This document shows positions 53,315 to 62,206 of a stretch of DNA of 64,000 nucleotides, piece by piece. Each line of letters starts with the position of its first letter. Position 1 is the first letter of the stretch. Source of the stretch: Bin5 sp965221345 (lineage in GTDB: Bacteria; Chloroflexota; Anaerolineae; Caldilineales; Caldilineaceae); contig CBDCSD010000002.1 in NCBI GenBank assembly GCA_965221345.1, positions 1,736,001-1,800,000 of the forward strand, in the 5' to 3' direction. A program made the translations under genes and the position numbers. A model generated the notes under the pieces. It was not told the origin of the DNA, did no database searches, and was given only the letters and a program-made list of their open reading frames with translations.

Positions 53315-54364
53315 CTACTCCGTTGGCCAACCATCGGGAATCTCGTTGGCAGCCAGAGCAGCGTCGATCCCCGCGGCCGCTTCTTCGGTCACCCAGCCTC
53401 GCCAGATATCGGACTTGCTGTTCAGCCACCACAGCGCGGCGTCATTGCTGGAGGCGTCACTGTTTTCATTCAGCCAGCGGGCCACCTCTTTATAGACCTC
53501 GATATTGAAGTCCCACGCTGTCAGCATTTCGACAACGTCGGGCGCCCCGTCCACAAGATCGGGATGGACGGCAATCAGAATATCCGCGTCTTCGTATGCG
53601 CAGGCTTTGTCCGCCGACCAGCACTCATCGCTATAGGCTGGTTCTTCGAGCTTTACCAGGTCCAAAATGAGAGCCGGATCATTGGTGCCCCACTGGTATC
53701 CTAGCCAGGGTTCCTCTTTCTCGTAGGCGCCGTAAAGGTCGGCGTTCAACGCCGCGCCGTCGCCCGGGTTTATAATCTCCACGTGATCTTCCAGCCCGTA
53801 GCCAATGACCTGAGCCGCATTAACATCTTCGCAAGACCAGCCGATTACGCAGGAGACAAGACGCGCCTTTCCTCCTGTTTCGGCGGTCGCAAATAACTCT
53901 TTGAACTGTTCGTCTTTAAGGTCTTCGACGCTGTCCAACTCAGGATACTGCTCCTGCAGATACTTGGGTATGACGAAAGCGGATTGCCAATCCTTGCCCA
54001 GGCTCGCGCCAATTTCAACTACCTCCTCGTTGGCCAGCGCCTCATTCCAAGCCTCATCCTGGTTGGGAAGCCAGATTTCCAGGGTAACATGTGTGTCACC
54101 ATTGCGCAGACCCTGGAACAGGGGCAATGTTCCACCAAAAACGACATCGGTAGAGTAGCCGTAGCCCTTATCCACGATGAATTGGGCGACACGGTTCTGA
54201 ATCTGGGCACTGGGCCAGTTCAAGTCGCTGAATATAATCGTTTCCATTGAGCTTGCCGGAGCGGCAGCCGCCTCCTCGCTTGGCGCACTCTGCTCTACCG
54301 GCGCACAAGCGGCGGCGACGATGATAACAAGCAACAGTACCAGCATTCGATATCGGGTTCGCAT
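53315..54364 (-). CDS. proX: Glycine betaine/osmolyte-binding lipoprotein, copy 1
   Basis: 349 residues from the ATG at 54364, which has AGGAGGAG upstream; the longer frame lacks a site. Signal peptide with lipobox VAAAC, then an Ala/Glu linker and an OpuAC-like binding domain starting IIFSDLNWPSAQIQNRVAQF. Tryptophans in EIWLPN, GYQWGTNDP and ALWWLN are candidates for the quaternary-amine cage. It delivers an osmolyte to the ProV-ProW transporter. It is separated from the transporter genes by IS copy 2 and by a second copy of the same gene. Confidence 0.88.
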   Translation of the reverse strand: MRTRYRMLVLLLVIIVAAACAPVEQSAPSEEAAAAPASSMETIIFSDLNWPSAQIQNRVAQFIVDKGYGYSTDVVFGGTLPLFQGLRNGDTHVTLEIWLPNQDEAWNEALANEEVVEIGASLGKDWQSAFVIPKYLQEQYPELDSVEDLKDEQFKELFATAETGGKARLVSCVIGWSCEDVNAAQVIGYGLEDHVEIINPGDGAALNADLYGAYEKEEPWLGYQWGTNDPALILDLVKLEEPAYSDECWSADKACAYEDADILIAVHPDLVDGAPDVVEMLTAWDFNIEVYKEVARWLNENSDASSNDAALWWLNSKSDIWRGWVTEEAAAGIDAALAANEIPDGWPTE

Positions 54365-54939
54365 GATTTTCTCCTCCTGTTGAGTGGTTTTACTGAGGCC
54401 AGTATCTGTGGACAAGCATTGTCAAAAAGGTGAAGGCTAGGTAAGAATTCGGCGTGCCTCGCTCCGCCCTCTTGCCTTAGCGTACCCACGCACTGACGTC
54501 GTAACAGAATTGTATGTTTCTGATCCAAGCTGCTGACCTGTTCACCTGGCAGTGCCATTCGCCCCGCACTTCTTCTTCAGAGGCGCTGCCGACGTCCAAG
54601 TGAGTTGAGTTTAGCCTGGGAAACTCCATGGCGTAGCAATATAACTGTTCCAGCCCAATCAATTTCGACCATGAACAAACCGCAGACTCTTCGGCACTTC
54701 GCACCTCTCAATTCAGCCAAGATCTGAACTATACCCTCCTATAATATCAGAAATGTCCGGTTTTGGGCAATCGAAGTAACGCAGTAGGGCCTGTCCCGGC
54801 TATGAAATGATGAAAGCAGGTATGGACTACAGGGCAGCCAGGTTCGGTCGGTCAAAGCAGAAATGATTGCGGAACTAGCGACGCCGCCGAGCAATTCTGT
54901 CACATCACGCGCCCTTTGACTGCTTTTCTGACTGAGATA
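54365..54939. other. Intergenic region upstream of proX copy 1
   Basis: 575 nt without a supported gene, lying between proX copy 1 and IS copy 2. Short frames here have no family features. It probably contains the proX copy 1 promoter; a TTGACA (54420-54425, minus) is present without a well-placed -10. Confidence 0.35.
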
Positions 54940-56076
54940 CTGATGTTACGCAGTCGATGACGCGTTAGGTAGAATAAGGTCAGGAGGTGAGACATGAAGT
55001 TCAAACTCTTTGACCTGTATTCGGACTATCTACTGAGTTCATTTTCGGCAACGACAGCGACAGGTATGTCGGCGTTGATGGACAAGGCGATCAGCCACGA
55101 CCAAGTCAGTCGCATGCTCAACCGACGACGACTGGAGCCGGCAGACTGGTGGCAGATGGTCAAGCCCTCTGTACGCACCATGCAAGGTGAGGAAGGTGTC
55201 ATCACGATTGACGACAGCATTGTCGAAAAGCCCTACACCGATGAAAACGAACTGATCTGTTGGCACTACGACCATGCGCAAGGACGGATGGTCAAGGGCA
55301 TCAACTTTATCACCGCTTTGTACACGGTTGGCGAGGTCTCGTTGCCGGTGACCTATCGCTTGGTATCCAAGACCGAATCGTACCTTGACAAGCAGGGGAA
55401 GATGAAACGACGCAGTGCGGTGACCAAGAACGAGCATTATCGCGCCATGCTGCAAAACTGTGTGCGTAACCGGATTCCCTTCCGCTATGTGCTCAATGAC
55501 ATCTGGTTTGCTGCGGCTGAGAACATGAGCTATATCAAACTCAAGTTAGACAAGGAGTTTATCATGGCGCTCAAGACCAATCGCAAAATCGCCCTTTGCC
55601 AACAAGACAAACTACATGGTCGCTATCACCGACTGAACCAACTCGACTTGCCAGAAAACACAGTGACCGTCATCTATCTGGAACAGGTATCTTTCCCCCT
55701 CTATCTGCTCCGTCAGACCTGCACAAACGCAGATGGCTCGACCGCTGTGCGCTATCTGGTGACCAGTGATTCCGCCCTGACAGCTGACCAACTCATCACA
55801 ATCTACCAGAAACGGTGGAAAGTGGAGGAGTATCATCGCTCTCTCAAGCAGAACGCTTCCCTCGCCAAATCACCGACCCGCACACCAACCACCCAGACCA
55901 ATCATTTCGTGGCTGCTCTCTGGACCTTCACCAAGCTGGAGTTGCTCAAGGTGCGCACCAACAAGAACCACTATGCGCTCAAGACCCACTTGTATCTCTC
56001 GGCCCTGCAACAGGCTTTCGAGGCCTTGTGCCAGTTGGAACCAGTGCGTCTTGACGCCCCGACTGCGTAACATGAG
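54940..56076 (+). mobile_element. IS4-type insertion sequence, copy 2 (1137 bp)
   Basis: Same length and same terminal repeats as the copy at 4710-5846. Flanked by a 7-bp direct repeat TGAGATA (54933-54939 and 56077-56083). It inserted between the two proX copies. Confidence 0.93.
54994..56070 (+). CDS. DDE transposase, IS4-type, copy 2
   Basis: 358 residues, intact, with the same catalytic residues as copy 1. Identity to copy 1 is almost complete over the first 120 residues and over about 180-275. Differences cluster at about 125-180 and after 285 (for example SYLDKQGKMKRR against SHIDKKGNRKRR, and LKVRTNKNHY against LKAHTKKNHY). This patchy pattern suggests recombination among divergent family members. 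Confidence 0.92.
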   Translation: MKFKLFDLYSDYLLSSFSATTATGMSALMDKAISHDQVSRMLNRRRLEPADWWQMVKPSVRTMQGEEGVITIDDSIVEKPYTDENELICWHYDHAQGRMVKGINFITALYTVGEVSLPVTYRLVSKTESYLDKQGKMKRRSAVTKNEHYRAMLQNCVRNRIPFRYVLNDIWFAAAENMSYIKLKLDKEFIMALKTNRKIALCQQDKLHGRYHRLNQLDLPENTVTVIYLEQVSFPLYLLRQTCTNADGSTAVRYLVTSDSALTADQLITIYQKRWKVEEYHRSLKQNASLAKSPTRTPTTQTNHFVAALWTFTKLELLKVRTNKNHYALKTHLYLSALQQAFEALCQLEPVRLDAPTA

Positions 56077-56109
56077 TGAGATAGACAACAGGCATAACAG
56101 GGAACCAGC

Positions 56110-57153
56110 CTACTCAATGGGCCAACCGTCGGGAATCTCATTGGCTTCGAGAGCCGCCTCGATAGCCGCCGCCGCCTCGCCGGTTACCCAGCCACGCCAA
56201 ATGTCGGCATTGCCGTTCAGCCACCACAGCGCCGCATCATTTGAGCTTGCATCGCTGTTTTCGTTTAGCCATGCCGCGACTTCCCGATAAATGTCGATGC
56301 GAAAGCCCCAAGCCCGCAGCATCTCTACTACGTCAGGTGCCGCCTCCAAAAGGTCTGGATGGACCGCGATCACGATCGTAGAGTCTTCGTAAGCACAGGC
56401 CTTGGTCGTGGACCAGCACTCTTCACTGTACGCCGGCTCCTCCAGCTGGACCAGATCCAAAAGCAAGGCTGGATCATTAGTGCCCCACTGATATCCAAGC
56501 CACGGTTCCCCCTTCTCGTAAGCGCCGTAGAGATCAGCGTTAAGCGCAGCGCCGTCGCCCGGAATGATGATATGTACATGGTCCTCCAGGCCATAACCCT
56601 CGACTTGGACGGCGTTGACTTCCTCACACGCCCATCCGATTACGCACGAGACCAAGCGCGCCTTGCCGCCCGTTTCAGGTGTCGCAAACAACGCCTTGAA
56701 CCGTTCTTCCTTCAAGTCCTCGATGCTGTCCAGTTCAGGATACTGCTCCTGCAGGTAGGCGGGGATCACGAAAGCAGACTGCCAGTCACGTCCCAGGCTC
56801 GTGCCGATCTCAACCGCCTCCCCATTGGCCACCGCTTCATACCACGCCTCAACTATGTTGGGCAGCCAGATTTCCAGGTTTACATGGACATCTCCCCGGC
56901 GCAGCCCCTGCAACAGGGGCAGAGTTGCACCGAAGACCACATCGGTAGGATATCCGTACCCTTTTTCGACGATGTATTGGGCAACACGGTTCTGAATCTG
57001 GGCGCTTGACCAGTTCAGGTCGCTAAACACAATTGTCTCGATCGAGCTTGAAGGAGCAACCGTCTCGTCAGAGACGCTCTGCTCTGCCGGCACACAGCCG
57101 CAGATGGCAATGACGAAGAGTAGCACTATCAGTACCCTGCATTGGGTGGGCAT
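56110..57153 (-). CDS. proX: Glycine betaine/osmolyte-binding lipoprotein, copy 2
   Basis: 347 residues if started at the ATG at 57153, which aligns with copy 1; in-frame ATGs at 57165 and 57171 are alternatives. Signal peptide ending ICGC (lipidation site less typical than in copy 1), then a domain nearly the same as copy 1 (IVFSDLNWSSAQIQNRVAQY, EIWLPN, GYQWGTNDP, ALWWLN). It lies 252 nt after proW, so it is the direct operon member. The two copies may differ in ligand preference or expression. Confidence 0.87.
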   Translation of the reverse strand: MPTQCRVLIVLLFVIAICGCVPAEQSVSDETVAPSSSIETIVFSDLNWSSAQIQNRVAQYIVEKGYGYPTDVVFGATLPLLQGLRRGDVHVNLEIWLPNIVEAWYEAVANGEAVEIGTSLGRDWQSAFVIPAYLQEQYPELDSIEDLKEERFKALFATPETGGKARLVSCVIGWACEEVNAVQVEGYGLEDHVHIIIPGDGAALNADLYGAYEKGEPWLGYQWGTNDPALLLDLVQLEEPAYSEECWSTTKACAYEDSTIVIAVHPDLLEAAPDVVEMLRAWGFRIDIYREVAAWLNENSDASSNDAALWWLNGNADIWRGWVTGEAAAAIEAALEANEIPDGWPIE

Positions 57154-57405
57154 ATTCAATTCCATTCTCATTGAGTGGACTGACGAATGCCGGCATGAGC
57201 CGGCGGTGACAGTAGTGGAGAAAACCTGAGGCTATGGTAGACGGGCTTCTTGTACTTGGCTCGTCTGCAGACGAACCACTATTTGCACACAGTGTGTCAG
57301 TCTTGAGAAATTGCCGGAGAAGGGCCGAACCGCTTTGGTCACCTGTTCCCGCAATCCGAAGTAACTACAGCGGCCCGTCCAATGGGGTCATGCCATGCAA
57401 TTCAC

Positions 57406-58572
57406 TTACCCCGCGCTGCGCCTGTCCTCCTGTTCCTGGGCCACCGACTGTGTCAAGCGGTCGATAACGATGGCCAGAAACACGATCGCCAGCCCCGCAA
57501 TGGCGCCGTTGCCAGGCTGGTTCTTCTGCAACGCACGCAGCACATTGTCGCCCAGCCCGCCTGCCGCCACCATGCTTGCGATCGTCACCATCGCCAATGC
57601 CATCATTGTGGTCTGGTTGATGCCGGCCATGATCGTCGGCAGCGCCATCGGGATCTGCACTTTGGTCAGTAGCTGGAACGGCGTCGTTCCGAACGCATGC
57701 GCCGCCTCGACCGCTTCCGTCGAGACCTGCCGGATCCCTAGATTGGTCAGGCGAATGACCGGCGGAACCGCGTAGATGATCGTGGCGAAGATGCCGGCAG
57801 GCTTCCCCAGTCCGAAGAATAGAATGCCCGGCAGCAGATACACGAAACTGGGCATCGTTTGCATTCCGTCCAATATAGGGCGCATCAGATTGTTCGCCAT
57901 ACTGTTGCGCGCCGCCAGTACACCCAGGGGCAGACCAATTGTTACCGCGATCACCACCGCCACCACCATCAGCGCGATCGTGTCAATCGTGTTTTCCCAC
58001 AGATCCATGAAGCCGACGAACAGCAGGGCGAATATGGTGAATCCCATTAGCCTCCAACGTCCTACCGCAAAGGAGAGAAAAGCCACCGCCACCACAACTG
58101 CCGGCCAGGGAACCCATTTCAATATGTCTTCAATCGCAACCAACGCATAGGCAACCGCGTTGCTCATCCCGTCAAACAGCCAACTGCCCTCTCGCGTCAC
58201 CCAGTCGACCGCGTCGTCTATGCCACCGCCAATTAATTCTCGAACCGTTTTCTCCAGGACAAGAGTGCCGCCGTTATCCGTTTTTACTTCGGTGCTGGAA
58301 ACGGTGGTGGGGAATTCCATTTCCGTTCCCCATAATCCGAAAGTTGTCAGCCAAACGGCGATAACTAGCGCCAATCCGACCAGCCAGAAGGAGGGGGGAA
58401 GTGTGTCCCCCTTGCTGCCCGGCGATTGAGAGAGGTCGGGCTGCACCTCTTTTATACCCGCCCCGCGCAGCGGCAGAGAAGGATCCGAATCCTCGATTCT
58501 GATTGCATCCATACCTGCTGGCGGCCTGGCAGGCTGCTCTGTGCCCGACGCCGGGCTATCGCCCTGGGCCAT
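57406..58572 (-). CDS. proW: Osmolyte ABC transporter permease
   Basis: 388 residues. A soluble N-terminal tail (about 1-60) is followed by a helix (WLVGLALVIAVWLTTFGLW), an extracytoplasmic stretch, and the core of about six to seven helices. The EAA loop VEAAHAFGTTPFQLLTKVQIPMALPTI near 285-312 contacts the ATPase. Family: ProW/OpuAB. The ATPase gene is 104 nt upstream and a binding-protein gene downstream. Confidence 0.9.
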   Translation of the reverse strand: MAQGDSPASGTEQPARPPAGMDAIRIEDSDPSLPLRGAGIKEVQPDLSQSPGSKGDTLPPSFWLVGLALVIAVWLTTFGLWGTEMEFPTTVSSTEVKTDNGGTLVLEKTVRELIGGGIDDAVDWVTREGSWLFDGMSNAVAYALVAIEDILKWVPWPAVVVAVAFLSFAVGRWRLMGFTIFALLFVGFMDLWENTIDTIALMVVAVVIAVTIGLPLGVLAARNSMANNLMRPILDGMQTMPSFVYLLPGILFFGLGKPAGIFATIIYAVPPVIRLTNLGIRQVSTEAVEAAHAFGTTPFQLLTKVQIPMALPTIMAGINQTTMMALAMVTIASMVAAGGLGDNVLRALQKNQPGNGAIAGLAIVFLAIVIDRLTQSVAQEQEDRRSAG

Positions 58573-58676
58573 TTCAACGCCTCCTCTTCAACTGCCTACC
58601 CGCTATTTCGAACGTGATTTCCGGATTCCCCGTCAAATTAGCCAGTGCCCAACGACTGAGAATGAACTGCTGGAAG

Positions 58677-59864
58677 CTAGTCGACCATTCCAGCCAATAA
58701 AGCCCGTCGGTGGATCTCGCCTAACAAGCGCCCCTCATCGTCCACGACCGCGATATAGCGCTCCGTCTGCGCCGCCAGGGGGATGATCTCATCAATGAAA
58801 GTTTCGGGGCTGGTGGTCGCCAAAACGTCGTCCTGCGCCACCTTCAGAAGTTCAACCTGTCGGCTTGCCAGATTGGCGACCTCGTCCTGCGTAAGAATCC
58901 CCTTGAGAATATGACCGACCCCCACGACATAGGCCGCATCGGCGCTCTTGTTCCGCATAGCGGCCAACGCTGCGCCCGCATCCTGCCCTTCGTGAATAAC
59001 GACGGCAGGCTCCTGCATGATCGAACCCGCCCGGATCACCTTGGCACGCGACACATCCTGCACGAACGCCGAAACATAATCGTTGGCCGGCCGCGTCACG
59101 ATCTCCTCTGGCGTGCCTTCCTGGACGATAACGCCGTCGCGCATGATTGCAATGCGATCGCCCAACTTGAGCGCCTCATCCAGGTCATGCGTGATGAAAA
59201 TAATTGTTTTCTGCAACTCCCCCTGCAGCATGACCAGTTCGTCCTGCATCTCCCTGCGAATGAGTGGGTCCAGCCCGCTGAACGGCTCGTCCATGATCAG
59301 CACTTCCGGGTCGACCGCCAACGCTCTCGCAAGCCCTATCCGCTGCTGCATGCCCCCACTCATCTCGCTCGGGTAGTAATATTCCCAACCTTTAAGTCCC
59401 ACAGTTTCGATGGCTTCTGCCGCCAACTTGTAGCGGCCATCCCTGTCCAGGCCCTGTACTTCAAGGCCGTATGCCACGTTGTCCAGCACGCGGCGGTGGG
59501 GAAGGAGAGCGTAATGCTGAAAAACCATCGCTATCTTGTCGCGTCGAAACTGCCTCAAATCCTCCTGCGAGTAGCTCAGAATATCTTCGCCTTCGAACTG
59601 GATCTGTCCCTGTGTAGCTTCGATCAGTCTGATCAGACAGCGCGCCAGGGTCGACTTGCCGCTGCCCGATAGCCCCATCACCACGAAAGTCTGCCCTCTT
59701 ACTACACTGAAGGAGAGATCCCGCAGCCCGATAACAAGGTCCAGTTCCTCTTGAATGTCGTCGCGGCTCTTAGATGCGTGTTCCGGCTCCAGCGCGCGCT
59801 CCGGGCTGTCGCCGAACACCTTCCATAAGCCGCTAACCTGTATGTGGTAGTTTTCTTGATCCAT
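58677..59864 (-). CDS. proV: Osmolyte ABC transporter ATPase with CBS region
   Basis: 395 residues from the ATG at 59864; the upstream frame is unsupported. Walker A GLSGSGKST, Q-loop QHYALLPHR, signature MSGGMQQRIGLARALA, Walker B VLIMDEPFSGLDP and switch His in FITHDLDEAL. The C-terminal 110 residues form a CBS-like pair (VVIHEGQDAGAALAAM and a second repeat ending VDDEGRLLGEI), as in ProV/OpuAA, where it senses ionic strength. Energises uptake of betaine-type osmolytes. Confidence 0.92.
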   Translation of the reverse strand: MDQENYHIQVSGLWKVFGDSPERALEPEHASKSRDDIQEELDLVIGLRDLSFSVVRGQTFVVMGLSGSGKSTLARCLIRLIEATQGQIQFEGEDILSYSQEDLRQFRRDKIAMVFQHYALLPHRRVLDNVAYGLEVQGLDRDGRYKLAAEAIETVGLKGWEYYYPSEMSGGMQQRIGLARALAVDPEVLIMDEPFSGLDPLIRREMQDELVMLQGELQKTIIFITHDLDEALKLGDRIAIMRDGVIVQEGTPEEIVTRPANDYVSAFVQDVSRAKVIRAGSIMQEPAVVIHEGQDAGAALAAMRNKSADAAYVVGVGHILKGILTQDEVANLASRQVELLKVAQDDVLATTSPETFIDEIIPLAAQTERYIAVVDDEGRLLGEIHRRALLAGMVD

Positions 59865-60019
59865 TTTTGAGCCTGGCCGGATGTCTGTTAGGAAGTTTGT
59901 CGTCTGTGGCGATCCTGTAACTGCACACGTGAACTCGCAGTCAGTTCTTTCGTCCAATCATCAACATTATCATGCTATCCAAATGCTTTCAAATCCGGTT
60001 CTTTCGTGCTTGAACTCTC

Positions 60020-61201
60020 TCAGAGGCTATCGAGCAAGGCCCTGTCGACTTCAATTCCAAAACCTGGCGCGTCGCTGGGAACGAGATAACCATCCTCAAT
60101 GACTGCCGTCCCCGGCAGCGTAACCATCTCAGCAAGCGGCACGCCGGGCGCAGAGACGCCGCCGGACCGCTCACCCCAGGAAATGGCCGGCATCGCAAAC
60201 GCTAGATGCTGACCATAAGGAGAGTTCATGCCCCCATGCGGGATCACCTCAATCCCAGCCCCCTCCGCGATATGACAGATGCGCATACACGCCGATATCC
60301 CGCCAACCCATAACGGATCCGGCTGCCATATATCCACCGAACGCTGGTTGGCCGCTCGCGCAAAACTCTGCGGCAGATACCAGTGCTCTCCCGTCGCCAA
60401 AGTCTGCCACGGCAAACGCTGCCGCACCTGCGCAAACCCCTCCGTGTCATCTGGCAGCAGATAGTCTTCAATCCACCTGAGCCGGTAGGGCCGTAACGTT
60501 TCCGCCAGGCGGACCGTGTAATCCACGTCCAAAGCCATCCAGCAGTCCAGCATTAACGCCACGTCTGGGCCAATCTGTTCGCGGACCGTAGCGACCAACT
60601 CCTCAGCTTTCCTCAGGCCTTCCTCGCCGTCAGCCGGGCCATAGGGAAACGGCAGTTTCATCGCCCGGAACCCCAGCTCCATATACCAGGCAGCCTCGAA
60701 GCCGGTGGCGTAACAGAAAATCTTCTCCTTCTGCGGGCCGCCCAGTAGTTCATAAACCGGTCGGTCCAGCACTTTACCTTTCAAGTCCCACAAAGCCAGA
60801 TCGACGGCACTGATCGCGTAGCTGGCCAGCCCTTGACCTCCGTACGGCGTAGCCAGGCGGGACATCATATCGAAGAGCTTTTCCGTGGCCATGCAGTTTT
60901 CGCCCACGATGTGCGGACTGAAATGATCATTGATGATTCTGCTGACAGGCCCGGCAAAAGAGGAGATGCCCAGACCAAACGTGCCGTCAGCGGCCGTTAC
61001 AATGCAAACCGTGCTCTTCCACTTGGCCGACCACGAGGATCTCCGCGCCTTGTAAGCCGGGTAACGCGCCATCGGACTTGCCGGCTCCAGCCCGTCCCAT
61101 TGGTAAGACGGTCTCGGAGAGCTGCCTTCTTCCCCGTGTTTCCGCTTTGGCTTCAAAGCGTCGAGATCTGTTTCAAACGCCTTCACCTCTGTGATCTTCA
61201 C
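60020..61201 (-). CDS. rhmD: L-rhamnonate dehydratase-like enolase-superfamily enzyme
   Basis: 393 residues from GTG (GGAGG directly upstream). Active site by pattern: Lys182 in RAMKLPFPYGPADG, metal ligands Asp219 (MLDCW), Glu245 (WIEDY) and Glu272 (TGEHWY), and His322 in IPHGGMNSPYGQH. The KLPFPYGPADG segment and the final GFGIEVDRALL are characteristic of rhamnonate dehydratases. The product would be 2-keto-3-deoxy-L-rhamnonate, which the HpcH/HpaI aldolase at 52395-53141 could split. The symbol is tentative; a related acid sugar is possible. Confidence 0.78.
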   Translation of the reverse strand: MKITEVKAFETDLDALKPKRKHGEEGSSPRPSYQWDGLEPASPMARYPAYKARRSSWSAKWKSTVCIVTAADGTFGLGISSFAGPVSRIINDHFSPHIVGENCMATEKLFDMMSRLATPYGGQGLASYAISAVDLALWDLKGKVLDRPVYELLGGPQKEKIFCYATGFEAAWYMELGFRAMKLPFPYGPADGEEGLRKAEELVATVREQIGPDVALMLDCWMALDVDYTVRLAETLRPYRLRWIEDYLLPDDTEGFAQVRQRLPWQTLATGEHWYLPQSFARAANQRSVDIWQPDPLWVGGISACMRICHIAEGAGIEVIPHGGMNSPYGQHLAFAMPAISWGERSGGVSAPGVPLAEMVTLPGTAVIEDGYLVPSDAPGFGIEVDRALLDSL

Positions 61202-61359
61202 GGAACCTCCATTTTCCCGGTATACCCTGCTATACTCCTCTGGGCAACTTAGCAGTCAACACAGCAGACCTTGCCCATTGGATTCAACTTTGACTGAGTC
61301 AACACGATGTCTTCGAATTCTCCCTAGCGACCTCTTCTAATGGTTTTGGCTGCGTCGGA

Positions 61360-62206
61360 TCAACCAATCTGGAGCAAGGTGTCGCCACTGATTTTTGATT
61401 CCAGGCGAGAAATGAGTTGACCTAGTTCGATATTCGGGTCTGCTTGTAAACCCAAGCAAGCAACGATACCATCGGCATCTGTACTCAAGCGTTTCTGCAT
61501 GTTAAGTTGATAGGTGGTATCTTTCCGTCTCTCAAGAGAGTAGATGTGAAAGTGGGCTGAGTCGCCAAGTCGCGCATTTTCAATGTGATCAAACCTAAAT
61601 TCGCGTCTCATATAGGCCAGTAAATGGTCTTGAATCACCAAGACCATATGTTTTCTCAGGCTTTCCAGGGTACCGATTTTGTGATTCATCTGAACTAAAA
61701 CGGTCTTGGCCGGCATCTTCCAATTCATACCATAAGTACGACTATCTTCCGCATCAACTTCGTCAGCTAAACCTTTATCAAACAAGAACCTTTGTCGTAA
61801 AGGCCACACAGTCCCAGTTGTATCAAGAGTCTGCAACTCAATGGCTACAAAGTCAACGACCTTGTCGTTTCGTGTCGATACCAGAAAGAAGTCGATTGAG
61901 CCTCCGGGAATCGCGACCTCCTGCACAACATGTAATTCATTCCCTGGTTCATGCAATGTGAGAAGATGCAAGCAATCCAGAAATATCTGTTTGCGTTCCA
62001 AAAGCCTGTTTGGACAGATCATGACTCCGATGCTGTCACGGCCATATGACACACTGCAAGTTCCAATTGTTACATCGGGTTGGCTCTTTCGGATTTTCGA
62101 ACAGCGGCTGCCTGCAAAAAGGACAGTTCTGTAACCCAAATATACTTTCCCAGTTCGCATTCTCACTGAGAGTTGAGAATCCGTAAAGCTCCAAGACTTG
62201 CTTCAT
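61360..62206 (-). pseudogene. NotI-family restriction endonuclease, frameshifted
   Basis: Two overlapping frames together encode one NotI-type nuclease. The ATG at 62206 overlaps the methyltransferase stop (ATGA) and reads MKQVLELYGFSTLSE up to NCPF, then runs off frame to an early stop. The rest is in another frame: SRCSK, GTCSV, ICPNRLL, then Asp92 and Glu110-x-Gln112 (by the in-frame reading from 62166). One base too many in a five-A run on the plus strand (62116-62120) explains it: without it the reading is NCPFAGSRCSK, restoring all four cysteines of the NotI metal site. The corrected product is 281 residues. It could be a true inactivation, a phase switch or a sequencing error. Confidence 0.75.

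Noticed and set aside
62160..62166. GTG (62166) or ATG (62160) as the true start of an intact restriction enzyme
   Set aside because: This short frame lacks the first metal-binding cysteine and the conserved N-terminal segment, which are present in the other frame right after the ATGA overlap.
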